Shown one piece after another: positions 7,635-13,539 of a DNA stretch of 19,376 nt. The position numbers and the translations under genes are program-made. The notes below the pieces were generated by a model, which saw only the letters and a list, made by a program, of their open reading frames with translations, ran no database searches and was not told the origin of the DNA. Within the stretch, counting starts at the first letter, position 1; each line of letters starts with the position of its first letter. This stretch comes from Desulfosporosinus sp. (lineage in GTDB: Bacteria; Bacillota; Desulfitobacteriia; Desulfitobacteriales; Desulfitobacteriaceae): the NCBI GenBank assembly GCA_003513495.1, contig DOPM01000056.1, positions 1-19,376 of the forward strand, read 5' to 3'.

Positions 7635-8624
7635 TTAAATTTGGTATTTACCTATTTGAAAACGGTTCATATGGCTTGCAATCCAAGCAACTGTTCGCTT
7701 AATTCCTTCTTCTAACGAGACACTAGGTTCCCAGTCGATCGTTTCTTTAGCCAAGCGATTATTTGATAGAAGTCGGTCTACCTCGCTTTTACTCGGGCGA
7801 ACTCTTGTCTCATCTACAACAATTTTTGCTGTGCTCTGGATTGTATTCGTAATAACTTGTGCTAGCTGTCCAATCGATATTTCTTTTCCTGAACCAATAT
7901 TTATCACCTTTCCAAACCCTGCTGAGCTCTGAGCGGCTTTGATAAATCCCTCTGCAGTATCTGTTACAAAGGTAAAATCGCGCAGAGTGTCCGTATTCCC
8001 GAGACGGATTTCTTGACAGGCTAGGGCCTGAGTAATAAGTGTTGGTATGACAGCCCGAGCAGACTGCCGCGGTCCATAACAATTGAATGGTCTTACAGTT
8101 ACAACAGGTAAATCGAAGGAGGCGTAAAAACTTTCGGCTAACTTATCGGCTCCGATTTTACTGGCCGAATAAGGAGATTGTCCTTGAAGGGGATGAGACT
8201 CATCAATAGGCACATACCGAGCAGACCCATAGACTTCACTAGTTGAAGTATGGACAACTCGATTTACACCATGGTCCCTGGCTGCAGTTAGAATATTTAA
8301 TGTACCTAAAATATTTGTTTCTACAACCTCGCGAGGATTTTTGTAGGAATAGGGAATTCCCACTAGGGCACCCAGGTGAAAAACAGCGTCACACCCCTTA
8401 ACCGATCTCTCTATTGCATCCGCATCGCGTAAGTCTCCGGCGATTATTTCAATCTGCTCCAGCAGCCTTGGCTCCAAATCCTCTAGGTTTCCTCGACCAT
8501 CTCTGGAATTATATCGAATAAAAACACGCACCTTGGCTCCAGCTTTAACCAAGGTCTCCGTCAAGTGACTTCCAATAAATCCACCAGCACCTGTGATCAA
8601 GACCTGTTTCTGTTCCCACATCAC
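7635..8624 (-). CDS. LegB-like NDP-hexose 4,6-dehydratase (extended SDR)
   Basis: The protein has TGAGGFIG at 11-18, TSTSEVYG at 126-133, the catalytic Y152-SAS-K156 and RPFNCYGPRQS. Its HPLQGQSPYSASKIGADKLA stretch resembles LegB-type enzymes (GDP-GlcNAc 4,6-dehydratase of the legionaminic acid pathway) and is often annotated as GDP-mannose 4,6-dehydratase. About 330 residues is typical. It is the first gene of the sugar operon, followed directly by the nucleotidyltransferase; together they could make an NDP-4-keto-6-deoxy sugar distinct from the FnlA/RmlD product. No aminotransferase or NeuB-like synthase is in the window, so legionaminate synthesis is not demonstrated. The start is uncertain: GTG at 8624 or the ATG one codon later at 8621, with a GAGGGG site 10 or 13 nt upstream. 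Confidence 0.75.
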   Translation of the reverse strand: MMWEQKQVLITGAGGFIGSHLTETLVKAGAKVRVFIRYNSRDGRGNLEDLEPRLLEQIEIIAGDLRDADAIERSVKGCDAVFHLGALVGIPYSYKNPREVVETNILGTLNILTAARDHGVNRVVHTSTSEVYGSARYVPIDESHPLQGQSPYSASKIGADKLAESFYASFDLPVVTVRPFNCYGPRQSARAVIPTLITQALACQEIRLGNTDTLRDFTFVTDTAEGFIKAAQSSAGFGKVINIGSGKEISIGQLAQVITNTIQSTAKIVVDETRVRPSKSEVDRLLSNNRLAKETIDWEPSVSLEEGIKRTVAWIASHMNRFQIGKYQI

Positions 8625-8655
8625 GTTCTCTCATCCCCTCTTATTCCATTAATCC

Positions 8656-8712
8656 ATATATCGTATGTCAGTTTTTGTCTATCTGACACCCCTAGCCCCT
8701 TTAACGATATAT
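8656..8712. repeat. Nested inverted repeats upstream of the sugar operon
   Basis: An outer pair ATATATCGT (8656-8664) / ACGATATAT (8704-8712) encloses an inner pair TGTCAG (8666-8671) / CTGACA (8683-8688). A 13-nt direct repeat, CATCCCCTCTTAT, occurs at 8632-8644 and again at 8714-8726. This could be an operator or a duplicated leader; function is unknown. Confidence 0.4.
8659..8667 (-). promoter_or_regulatory. Possible -10 element of the sugar operon promoter
   Basis: The minus strand reads CATACGATA, a perfect CATAnnnTA match about 35 nt upstream of the first operon start codon. No AC dinucleotide sits at the expected -35 position (16-17 nt upstream reads GTCA/TGTC), so this is weaker than the other candidates. 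It also lies within overlapping inverted repeats (8656-8712). Confidence 0.3.
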
Positions 8713-8755
8713 CCATCCCCTCTTATAAAGAATTTATTAACCTTACAGCATATTA

Positions 8756-8785
8756 AGCAAAAGGCCGGGCTGAATCCAACCCGGC
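8756..8785 (-). terminator. Rho-independent terminator of the right collagen-like gene
   Basis: GCCGGG (8764-8769) pairs with CCCGGC (8780-8785). On the minus strand the stem is followed by CTTTTGCTT. It lies 22 nt beyond the collagen-like gene's stop and separates that gene from the sugar operon. Confidence 0.7.
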
Positions 8786-8806
8786 TTAATTACAACACAT
8801 GTGAAC

Positions 8807-9805
8807 TTAGGACAATCTGAACATGGACCAGACGATGCCCGGCGCACCGGCACCACCCAGATCAAGGGGTACTGTTAAGCCGTCGGCTTCGTAGAATAGA
8901 CCTACGACGTCACCTGCGGTTAATTCCACCGAGCCAGCTAACGTTACGGCTCCGTCGCCGAGAATGGTGCGCAATGTCAATACCAACGCAACGTCAACAT
9001 TTAAGACCGGGAACAGCCCGCTGACTAAATCTGTAACAATAGGCGATGTTCTGCGCACGACAAATGCGGGTGTGACCCCTGCGCCAAGGCTGAGTGAAAT
9101 TGCTGCGGTCGTGGAATAGTTGACGGTGGCTTCAATGGCGTAAGTTCCCGTCGCCGGAACGGTATAGTTCCCGGTAACCTCGTCAAAGGTGGCGCTGTCA
9201 TAATATGGGGAAGTTACCGTCCAGCCTGTTAACTGCGTACTAGCTGCTGTGCTGACTGCAGGCAGGAAAGCGGAGAAACTTTCAGCAGTTAAAGACGCAC
9301 CTGTGGCGCCGGTAGCCCCTGTGGCCCCTGTCGCTCCTGTTGGTCCAGCCGTTCCTGTCGCTCCTGTTGCTCCTGTTGCTCCTGTTGCTCCTGTTGCTCC
9401 AGCCGTTCCTGTCGCTCCAGCCGTTCCTGTCGCTCCTGTCGCTCCTGTTATTCCAACTGGACCTATTGGATCAAGTTCTGCAGCCACCAAGCGATGAGCT
9501 GCGACTAAATTACCTTCGGTATCTTTTCCCCAAGCGGAGATCTCCACAGCATCTGAGCTAGTTTCAAACTGAAACTCGAATTCATCAAACTGCGCGAAAT
9601 AGACTCTCTCCGCTACCTCCCCGGGAACCATAATAAATAGCTCCAAAACATACAGTGTTTTCGTAGTTCCCGTCACGTAAAACCCCTCGACAAAAACTGT
9701 AGCATCAACGGTATCATCGTTCGTAATCTTTATAGTGAACGTTGAAGTTGGTCTCACTTCGTTGACCGGAGTATTTTCAATCAATCCAGTAGTTAATTCA
9801 GCCAT
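8807..9805 (-). CDS. BclA-like collagen-repeat spore-surface glycoprotein, 332 aa
   Basis: Three parts can be seen. Residues 1-113 are the N-terminal domain shared with the small proteins of the cassette (MAELTTGLIENTPV start, FEFQF, SAWGKDTEGNLVAAHR). Residues 115-171 are about 19 uninterrupted Gly-X-Y triplets, mostly GAT with some GTA, GPV and GPT. Residues 172-332 are a hydrophobic, beta-rich C-terminal domain (TGTYAIEATVNY, SVELTAGDVVGLFYE, ending WSMFRLS) of the BclA/C1q/TNF-like jelly-roll type. In Bacillus BclA the C-terminal domain trimerises and Thr residues in the triplets carry O-glycans; the Thr-rich triplets here are likely acceptors for the neighbouring glycosyltransferases (inference). 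The ATG has an AAGGAG site 8 nt upstream. Only 40 nt separate it from the amber-interrupted gene upstream, so it probably depends on the promoter at 10224-10252. A terminator follows. There is no signal peptide. Confidence 0.9.
   Translation of the reverse strand: MAELTTGLIENTPVNEVRPTSTFTIKITNDDTVDATVFVEGFYVTGTTKTLYVLELFIMVPGEVAERVYFAQFDEFEFQFETSSDAVEISAWGKDTEGNLVAAHRLVAAELDPIGPVGITGATGATGTAGATGTAGATGATGATGATGATGTAGPTGATGATGATGATGASLTAESFSAFLPAVSTAASTQLTGWTVTSPYYDSATFDEVTGNYTVPATGTYAIEATVNYSTTAAISLSLGAGVTPAFVVRRTSPIVTDLVSGLFPVLNVDVALVLTLRTILGDGAVTLAGSVELTAGDVVGLFYEADGLTVPLDLGGAGAPGIVWSMFRLS
9293..9463 (-). repeat. Tandem 9-bp repeats encoding Gly-Ala-Thr triplets
   Basis: The collagen-like segment consists of near-identical 9-nt units (plus strand GCTCCTGTT/GCTCCTGTC with CCAGCCGTT variants). 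Such arrays change length by slippage or recombination, so stalk length probably varies between strains. A similar array begins at 1-45 in the left paralogue. Confidence 0.85.
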
Positions 9806-9845
9806 TCTCTCATCTCCTTTATTTTATTATTTATTATTTCCTTAT

Positions 9846-10190
9846 CTAAAATGGGTCAACCTCTTGTGCCACTACCCTATGAGCTGTTGTAAGGTTTCCA
9901 GCTGTGTCTTTCCCCCAAGCAGTAATTTCTACAGCATCTGAGCTTACAATGAATTGAAACTCAAATGTATCAAATTGAGCGAAGTAGCTTCTCAGGGCCA
10001 CACTACCTGGGGTAAGAGTAAATAACTCCTGTACATATAGCACTTTTGTTGTTCCACTTTGGAAAAATCCTTCAATTAGGACATCAACAATAACATCATA
10101 ATCGTTCGATATATTTACCGAGAGTATAGAACTTGGCTGAACACCAGCAACAGGGGTGTTCTAAAACAAGCCCGTAGTTAAATTAGGCAT
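9846..10190 (-). pseudogene. 114-aa spore-surface paralogue interrupted by TAG at codon 10
   Basis: Reading from the ATG at 10190 gives MPNLTTGLF, then TAG (10163-10161), then NTPVAGVQPSS and a full-length domain in the same frame ending WGKDTAGNLTTAHRVVAQEVDPF with a TAG stop at 9848-9846. The paralogue at 562-906 has Glu (GAG/GAA) at codon 10, so one G-to-T change explains the stop. Everything else is intact: AAGGAGGT ribosome binding site, sigma-K-like promoter (10224-10252), reading frame and C-terminus. It is therefore a very recent nonsense mutation, a sequencing error, or a recoded codon. Restart at the internal ATG at 10043 would yield only the last 65 residues. The gene is second in the right cassette and 40 nt upstream of the collagen-like gene, so premature termination might reduce that gene's expression through polarity. 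Confidence 0.75.
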
Positions 10191-10223
10191 TATCTTTCAG
10201 ACCTCCTTAATATAGGGTTTATA

Positions 10224-10252
10224 CATTCTATTGTAGTTGTCCTATTTTTGTT
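10224..10252 (-). promoter_or_regulatory. Sigma-K-like promoter of the amber-interrupted gene and collagen-like gene
   Basis: On the minus strand AACA (10252-10249) is followed by a 16-nt spacer and AATAGAATG (10232-10224). The surrounding GGTAACAAAA and TAGGACA are shared with the promoter at 1345-1373. The -10 has mismatches at the first and last conserved positions. Confidence 0.4.
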
Positions 10253-10256
10253 ACCT

Positions 10257-10595
10257 TCAAGCGCTTACTTCGGCTTCTACCAGCTGAGCTGATGTGAGAT
10301 TTCCATTAGCATCTTTGCTCCATACAGAGACCTCTACCGCCTGCGAGCTAACAAAGAATACGAACTCAAAGGCACTGAAGGGGACGAAATAATTCTTTAA
10401 GACCACAGTTCCCGCCGTAAGAGTGAAAAACTCTTCTACATACTTCATTTTTGCTGTTCCACTCTGAAAAAACCCCTCAATTTGGACTGCTACCGTAGAA
10501 GTATCATCGTTCGATATATTTACGGAAAGCATACAACTCTCTTTATCAGCCTCGTACGAGGGGCTATGCAACAAACCCGTTGTTAAATAAGGCAT
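10257..10595 (-). CDS. Small spore-surface-type protein, 112 aa, right cassette
   Basis: The start is the ATG at 10595 (MPYLTTGLL), which has a GGAGG site 10 nt upstream. An earlier in-frame TTG at 10613 would place the ribosome binding site inside the gene and is rejected. The protein is the counterpart of the 112-aa protein at 973-1311: same length, same VQIEGF, KYVEEFFTL, FEFVFF and SKDANGNL positions. Residues about 10-22 (HSPSYEADKESCM) do not resemble the ENxxVxGVRxS segment of any paralogue, although the domain resumes correctly at LSVNIS. That may be a local replacement or a pair of compensating frameshifts. It is the first gene of the right cassette. A structural role on the spore surface is inferred from context only. 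Confidence 0.78.
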   Translation of the reverse strand: MPYLTTGLLHSPSYEADKESCMLSVNISNDDTSTVAVQIEGFFQSGTAKMKYVEEFFTLTAGTVVLKNYFVPFSAFEFVFFVSSQAVEVSVWSKDANGNLTSAQLVEAEVSA

Positions 10596-10627
10596 GCGTC
10601 TGCAACCTCCCAAATTATGGTTATTAT

Positions 10628-10655
10628 TAGTGTGTTGTTAATGTCCTACTTGGTT
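10628..10655 (-). promoter_or_regulatory. Weak sigma-K-like promoter of the right cassette
   Basis: On the minus strand AACC (10655-10652) is followed by a 15-nt spacer and AACACACTA (10636-10628), matching CATAnnnTA at four of six positions. It aligns with the stronger promoters of the left cassette through the shared TAGGACAT spacer segment, which is the main reason for listing it. Confidence 0.3.
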
Positions 10656-10669
10656 AATACTTAAGAAAA

Positions 10670-10727
10670 TGCCAGAGGGAAGGTTCTTTTGACATGCTCG
10701 CGTGTCAAAAGGACCGTCCCTCTGGCA
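10670..10727 (-). terminator. 58-nt REP-like palindrome that contains the end of the GT4 gene and can act as terminator
   Basis: Two 27-nt arms (10670-10696 and 10701-10727) around a CTCG loop pair at 26 of 27 positions, two of them G-U. The right arm encodes the last residues and TGA of the glycosyltransferase (stop at 10707-10705). The minus-strand hairpin ends in TGGCATTTTCTT, suitable for termination. The core (GGACGG..C-TTTTGACA) resembles GGGGACGGTTCTTTTGTCAC-type intergenic palindromes I remember from Peptococcaceae and relatives; that resemblance is from memory. Confidence 0.75.
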
Positions 10728-11835
10728 GGCTCTTTAAGAGTGCTAAATACTTTGGTGCAAGCTGAGACCACTCAAAACTTAACGCACTCTGGCGCCCCTC
10801 GATCGAGAGTGATTTCTGAAGTGAGGGATTATCTTGTACGCTTGCTAGAGCCTGTGACAACTGCCCAACGTTACCTGCCTCAAAGGTTAACGCACAGGTA
10901 TTTTGCACTACTTCTGCCAGGCCGCCAGCATTTGAAGCTATGATGGGCATCCCGATCGCCATTCCCTCCAAGGCTACTAATCCATAGGCTTCACGACGAC
11001 TGGGTATAACCAGAGCCGTGGAACGTGCCATCTGTCGCCATACCTCTGAGCTAGGTATGCGTCCATGAAAATGAATATACGTTTCTAATTTCAGAGACCG
11101 TACAAGTTGCTTTAAGAACTCTTCATAGGAGTCTGTTCCCTTTCCGACGATATTTAAGTATATTCGACCACCGCTCTGATGCCTAATTGACACCGCGTGG
11201 ATCAGATCCTCGATCCCCTTATAATCCAACAATCTTCCTACATACAGAAATTCATTCATATTCCCTTGTTGCCAACGTTCCGAAGGTATGGTGACACCAA
11301 GAGGTAACACCTCTGTTTTAGGGAGGTACTCCGGGAAGCGACTTGCTAAATACTGTCTTTCGCTTTGACTTATAAGCTGAATGCGTTGACAACGCATGAG
11401 AAGTTCTTCCTGTATCTTAAATTGCGCTTGTAACTCAGGCTCTGACCGGTCTCCTAACTCTTTGCGTAAAAATGAATAAACGGAATATAAAATTGGTGTA
11501 ACACCTTGGGAAAGGGTATAAGTCAAGGGGGTAAAATTAATGGCATGGCTATGAATAATATCCCACTCCTGACTAATCTCCGAAAATTCCTGACATACGA
11601 CATCCGCCTTAATCATTCCTAAATACCCAAAATAATTACTGTTACGAGGTATCCTCAGGACCTTAATCCTTTGTCCTAGTAAATTCCAACTCGGCACATT
11701 CCAATCACTGCGTGGTACTATAACGGTTTGTTCAACTCCCATACGATCAAGCATATGCACAATTCCTGTTACGGCTGTTCCCGCGCCGCCGAAGCTTTCA
11801 TCTTCAAATTCATTAGTTAATGATAAGATCTTCAA
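10705..11835 (-). CDS. GT4-family glycosyltransferase, 376 aa
   Basis: This is a GT-B retaining glycosyltransferase. It has a GGAGTA nucleotide-binding loop near residue 17, IIHSH near 93, YVGRLLDYKGIEDLI at the start of the second Rossmann domain, and E-x7-E in SRREAYGLVALEG. I chose the TTG at 11835 as start because a near-perfect GGGGGTGA site ends 4 nt upstream; the upstream in-frame TTG at 11856 lacks a site. It is a single gene with the best sigma-K promoter in the window (11890-11918), so it is probably made in the mother cell late in sporulation and glycosylates spore-surface proteins or polysaccharide. Donor and acceptor are unknown. The last codons (Pro-Glu-Gly-Arg-Ser-Phe) come from the palindrome at 10670-10727, suggesting that an inserted element replaced the original C-terminus. 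Confidence 0.85.
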   Translation of the reverse strand: MKILSLTNEFEDESFGGAGTAVTGIVHMLDRMGVEQTVIVPRSDWNVPSWNLLGQRIKVLRIPRNSNYFGYLGMIKADVVCQEFSEISQEWDIIHSHAINFTPLTYTLSQGVTPILYSVYSFLRKELGDRSEPELQAQFKIQEELLMRCQRIQLISQSERQYLASRFPEYLPKTEVLPLGVTIPSERWQQGNMNEFLYVGRLLDYKGIEDLIHAVSIRHQSGGRIYLNIVGKGTDSYEEFLKQLVRSLKLETYIHFHGRIPSSEVWRQMARSTALVIPSRREAYGLVALEGMAIGMPIIASNAGGLAEVVQNTCALTFEAGNVGQLSQALASVQDNPSLQKSLSIEGRQSALSFEWSQLAPKYLALLKSLPEGRSF

Positions 11836-11889
11836 AGAGTCACCCCCTATAATCAATAATTAATTGAAATATTGATTTGATATCTGTAA

Positions 11890-11918
11890 TACTCTATGCA
11901 CAAGCCTTCAAACATGTT
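11890..11918 (-). promoter_or_regulatory. Consensus sigma-K promoter of the GT4 gene
   Basis: On the minus strand AACA (11918-11915) is followed by exactly 16 nt and CATAGAGTA (11898-11890), a perfect match to mACm-N16-CATAnnnTA. The start codon is about 55 nt downstream. Confidence 0.62.
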
Positions 11919-11925
11919 AGAAAGA

Positions 11926-11950
11926 CCCAGAAAAAACCGTCCCCGTGTCT
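11926..11950. repeat. Fragment of a REP-like element
   Basis: The segment contains AACCGTCCCCGTGTC (reverse GACACGGGGACGGTT), half of the palindromic family that also seems to underlie 10670-10727. No matching second arm is visible nearby, so it looks like a remnant. Family assignment is from memory. Confidence 0.4.
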
Positions 11951-11976
11951 GCGCCTAGTCCTCGCCAGTGACTCCT

Positions 11977-12015
11977 AAAAGAAGTCTGCTCGTAGCTATA
12001 CGGCAGACTTCTTTT
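11977..12015. terminator. Strong bidirectional terminator
   Basis: AAAAGAAGTCTGC (11977-11989) and GCAGACTTCTTTT (12003-12015) are perfectly complementary over 13 bp around a 13-nt loop, with A/T-rich flanks on both sides. It lies 30 nt beyond the stop of the small gene at 12046-12285. Confidence 0.8.
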
Positions 12016-12045
12016 GCTTTCATATTATAAACTTTATTACTCCAT

Positions 12046-12285
12046 TTATGGTTTCCAGAGGAGATTCACGATCGTTGCAAAGGCCCCTGACAAGGTTATA
12101 ATAAAGCCCGACCACCAACGACGACTAGTTTCTATTCCTTTTTTATAGTCTTCAAAGTCCTGTTTCAGGATATAGTTGCCAGCTAACATCACTCGCATAT
12201 CGTTAACGACGGCTGATACGTCCTTGACCGCCTCCCTTAATTCTGCAATATCTTCTCTAATCGTTCGGACCTCATCTGCCTCCAT
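12046..12285 (-). CDS. Small coiled-coil protein with C-terminal membrane segment, XhlA-like
   Basis: The 79-aa protein begins MEADEVRTIREDIAELREAV, an amphipathic, probably coiled-coil helix. It ends with one hydrophobic segment (about residues 57-76, WWSGFIITLSGAFATIVNLL) and a basic tip. This layout resembles XhlA-type holin accessory proteins and small spore or phage membrane proteins, but sequence support is weak and no phage genes are nearby. The ATG at 12285 is preferred: GGAGG lies 12 nt upstream, whereas the in-frame GTG at 12297 directly abuts that site. A sigma-K-like promoter (12331-12360) and a strong terminator flank it, so it is a single-gene unit transcribed divergently from the glycosyltransferase gene at 12450. 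Confidence 0.7.
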   Translation of the reverse strand: MEADEVRTIREDIAELREAVKDVSAVVNDMRVMLAGNYILKQDFEDYKKGIETSRRWWSGFIITLSGAFATIVNLLWKP

Positions 12286-12330
12286 AACATAAGCCACCCT
12301 CCAACAAAATACGACTATTTCTTTTTACTC

Positions 12331-12360
12331 TATACTATGATTCACTTCAGGCAAATGGTA
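12331..12360 (-). promoter_or_regulatory. Sigma-K-like promoter of the small membrane-protein gene
   Basis: On the minus strand TACC (12360-12357) is followed by a 17-nt spacer and a perfect CATAGTATA -10 element (12339-12331). Confidence 0.45.
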
Positions 12361-12393
12361 CTGGCCTATCCATTCCCCCTTAAATCATTTCAA

Positions 12394-12402
12394 CATATCT
12401 TA
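12394..12402 (+). promoter_or_regulatory. Possible -10 element for the plus-strand glycosyltransferase gene
   Basis: CATATCTTA matches CATAnnnTA perfectly 47 nt before the start codon, but no AC-type -35 element lies at 16-17 nt. Given only as a weak candidate. Confidence 0.2.
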
Positions 12403-12449
12403 ATACTAAGTACGAAAATTATCGGTAACGGACAATGAGGAGGTTGCAA

Positions 12450-13457
12450 ATGCCTACAATTATCTATCCTCCTTCAATCCCTTGGAGTTGGATGTTTCAA
12501 CGCCCACAACAGTTACTAGGTCGATTTTCTGCATCCGGCCAAACTGTTCTTTATGAGGACCTCGGCATTTTTTCAAAACCTGGGATCTATCCACTATCAC
12601 AGTCTCTTCTCCTCTGCCAGGGAACTTCTGCACTAACAGTCTCTCATCAAAGACCACGTATTCTTTGGTTAACGGTCCCCTCCCATATTAATTTAATTGA
12701 GAATTACGACCCTGATCTGGTTGTCTATGATGCGGTTGATGAACCCAAAGAGGAGTTTGCTAGTTGGGCACCCTATTATCCTACAATCCTGGAGAAAGCA
12801 GATTTAATCATCTGTAGCAGCGGTAGCATTTACGACTATTTTATTACCCGACATCCCCATGTTTCTCTGGTACCGAACGGAGTGGATTATGTCCATTTTT
12901 CACCCACTCCGCCATACCGCCCAACAGATCTTCCCACAGGGAAACCAATCGTAGGGTATAGTGGTGCAATCGCTCCCTGGATAGATTGGGAGTTACTCAA
13001 AGTCGTCATTAAAGAAAATCCGGGAATTAACTTTGTTTTTCTGGGAGCTCTTTTTCAACTCAATAAGTTCCCCTTGCAACTCAAAAATGCTTTCTATCTA
13101 GGACTTAAATCTTATCAAGAACTTCCAACGTATCTTCATCACTTTGATATTGGTCTTATCCCCTTTCTTCAAACAGAAATGACGCGAGGATGCAATCCCA
13201 TCAAACTATATGAATACTATGCAGCAGGAATTAGGGTTCTAGGGACACCACTCCCTGAACTCCTTACTATTCCAAAAATTAATCTAGAAATTAACCCTCA
13301 TTTATTCTCCCTACGCCTACGACATCTATTAGAAGAGAAAGATTTGCATAAAGGAGAAAGAATGGCCTACGCACAGACAAACGATTGGAGCGAAAGGGCC
13401 GGTCGGATACTTCAGCATATTTTTCAGAGGGCTTATACAAATAGGAATAGCGTGTAA
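12450..13457 (+). CDS. GT-B glycosyltransferase (TuaH-like), 335 aa
   Basis: The protein begins MPTIIYPPSIPWSWMFQRPQQLL; the FQRPQ motif and a later YDAVDEPKEEF are typical of GT-B enzymes of the TuaH-like group (teichuronic acid and related polysaccharide synthesis). VPNGVDY marks the interdomain region and GCNPIKLYEYYAAGIRVLGT the C-terminal donor-binding helix. The ATG at 12450 is chosen because GAGGAGG (12437-12443) lies 6 nt upstream; an in-frame ATG at 12435 would put the site inside the gene. It is transcribed divergently from the small membrane-protein gene and followed after 82 nt by the propeller gene. It probably glycosylates a spore-surface component; substrate unknown. Confidence 0.8.
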   Translation: MPTIIYPPSIPWSWMFQRPQQLLGRFSASGQTVLYEDLGIFSKPGIYPLSQSLLLCQGTSALTVSHQRPRILWLTVPSHINLIENYDPDLVVYDAVDEPKEEFASWAPYYPTILEKADLIICSSGSIYDYFITRHPHVSLVPNGVDYVHFSPTPPYRPTDLPTGKPIVGYSGAIAPWIDWELLKVVIKENPGINFVFLGALFQLNKFPLQLKNAFYLGLKSYQELPTYLHHFDIGLIPFLQTEMTRGCNPIKLYEYYAAGIRVLGTPLPELLTIPKINLEINPHLFSLRLRHLLEEKDLHKGERMAYAQTNDWSERAGRILQHIFQRAYTNRNSV

Positions 13458-13484
13458 CACCCTACTCAATGAACGAATAGTATA
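13456..13484 (+). promoter_or_regulatory. Sigma-K-like promoter of the propeller gene
   Basis: AACA (13456-13459) is followed by 16 nt and AATAGTATA (13476-13484), five of six conserved -10 positions. The -35 element overlaps the stop codon of the preceding gene. Spacing is identical to the promoters at 1345-1373 and 11890-11918. Confidence 0.45.
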
Positions 13485-13539
13485 CGTTGAAAGCTACTAA
13501 GTCTACTTTTCTTGAATCAAAAAAGGGGGGAATACACAC

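Noticed and set aside
7810..8082. Minus-strand 90-codon ORF inside the LegB-like gene
   Set aside because: Out-of-frame shadow of a clearly conserved dehydratase.
9293..9463. Short regular repeats that might suggest a CRISPR array
   Set aside because: The units are contiguous 9-mers without unique spacers, in frame with Gly-X-Y triplets.
9249..9561. Plus-strand ORFs rich in Val-Ala-Pro or Leu opposite the collagen-like gene
   Set aside because: They are antisense readings of the 9-bp Gly-Ala-Thr repeat and have no ribosome binding site.
10161..10163. Pyrrolysine insertion as the primary explanation of the TAG codon
   Set aside because: The same gene uses TAG as its final stop in a nearly identical context, the protein is not a known Pyl family, and one base change from GAG explains it. 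Kept only as a check.
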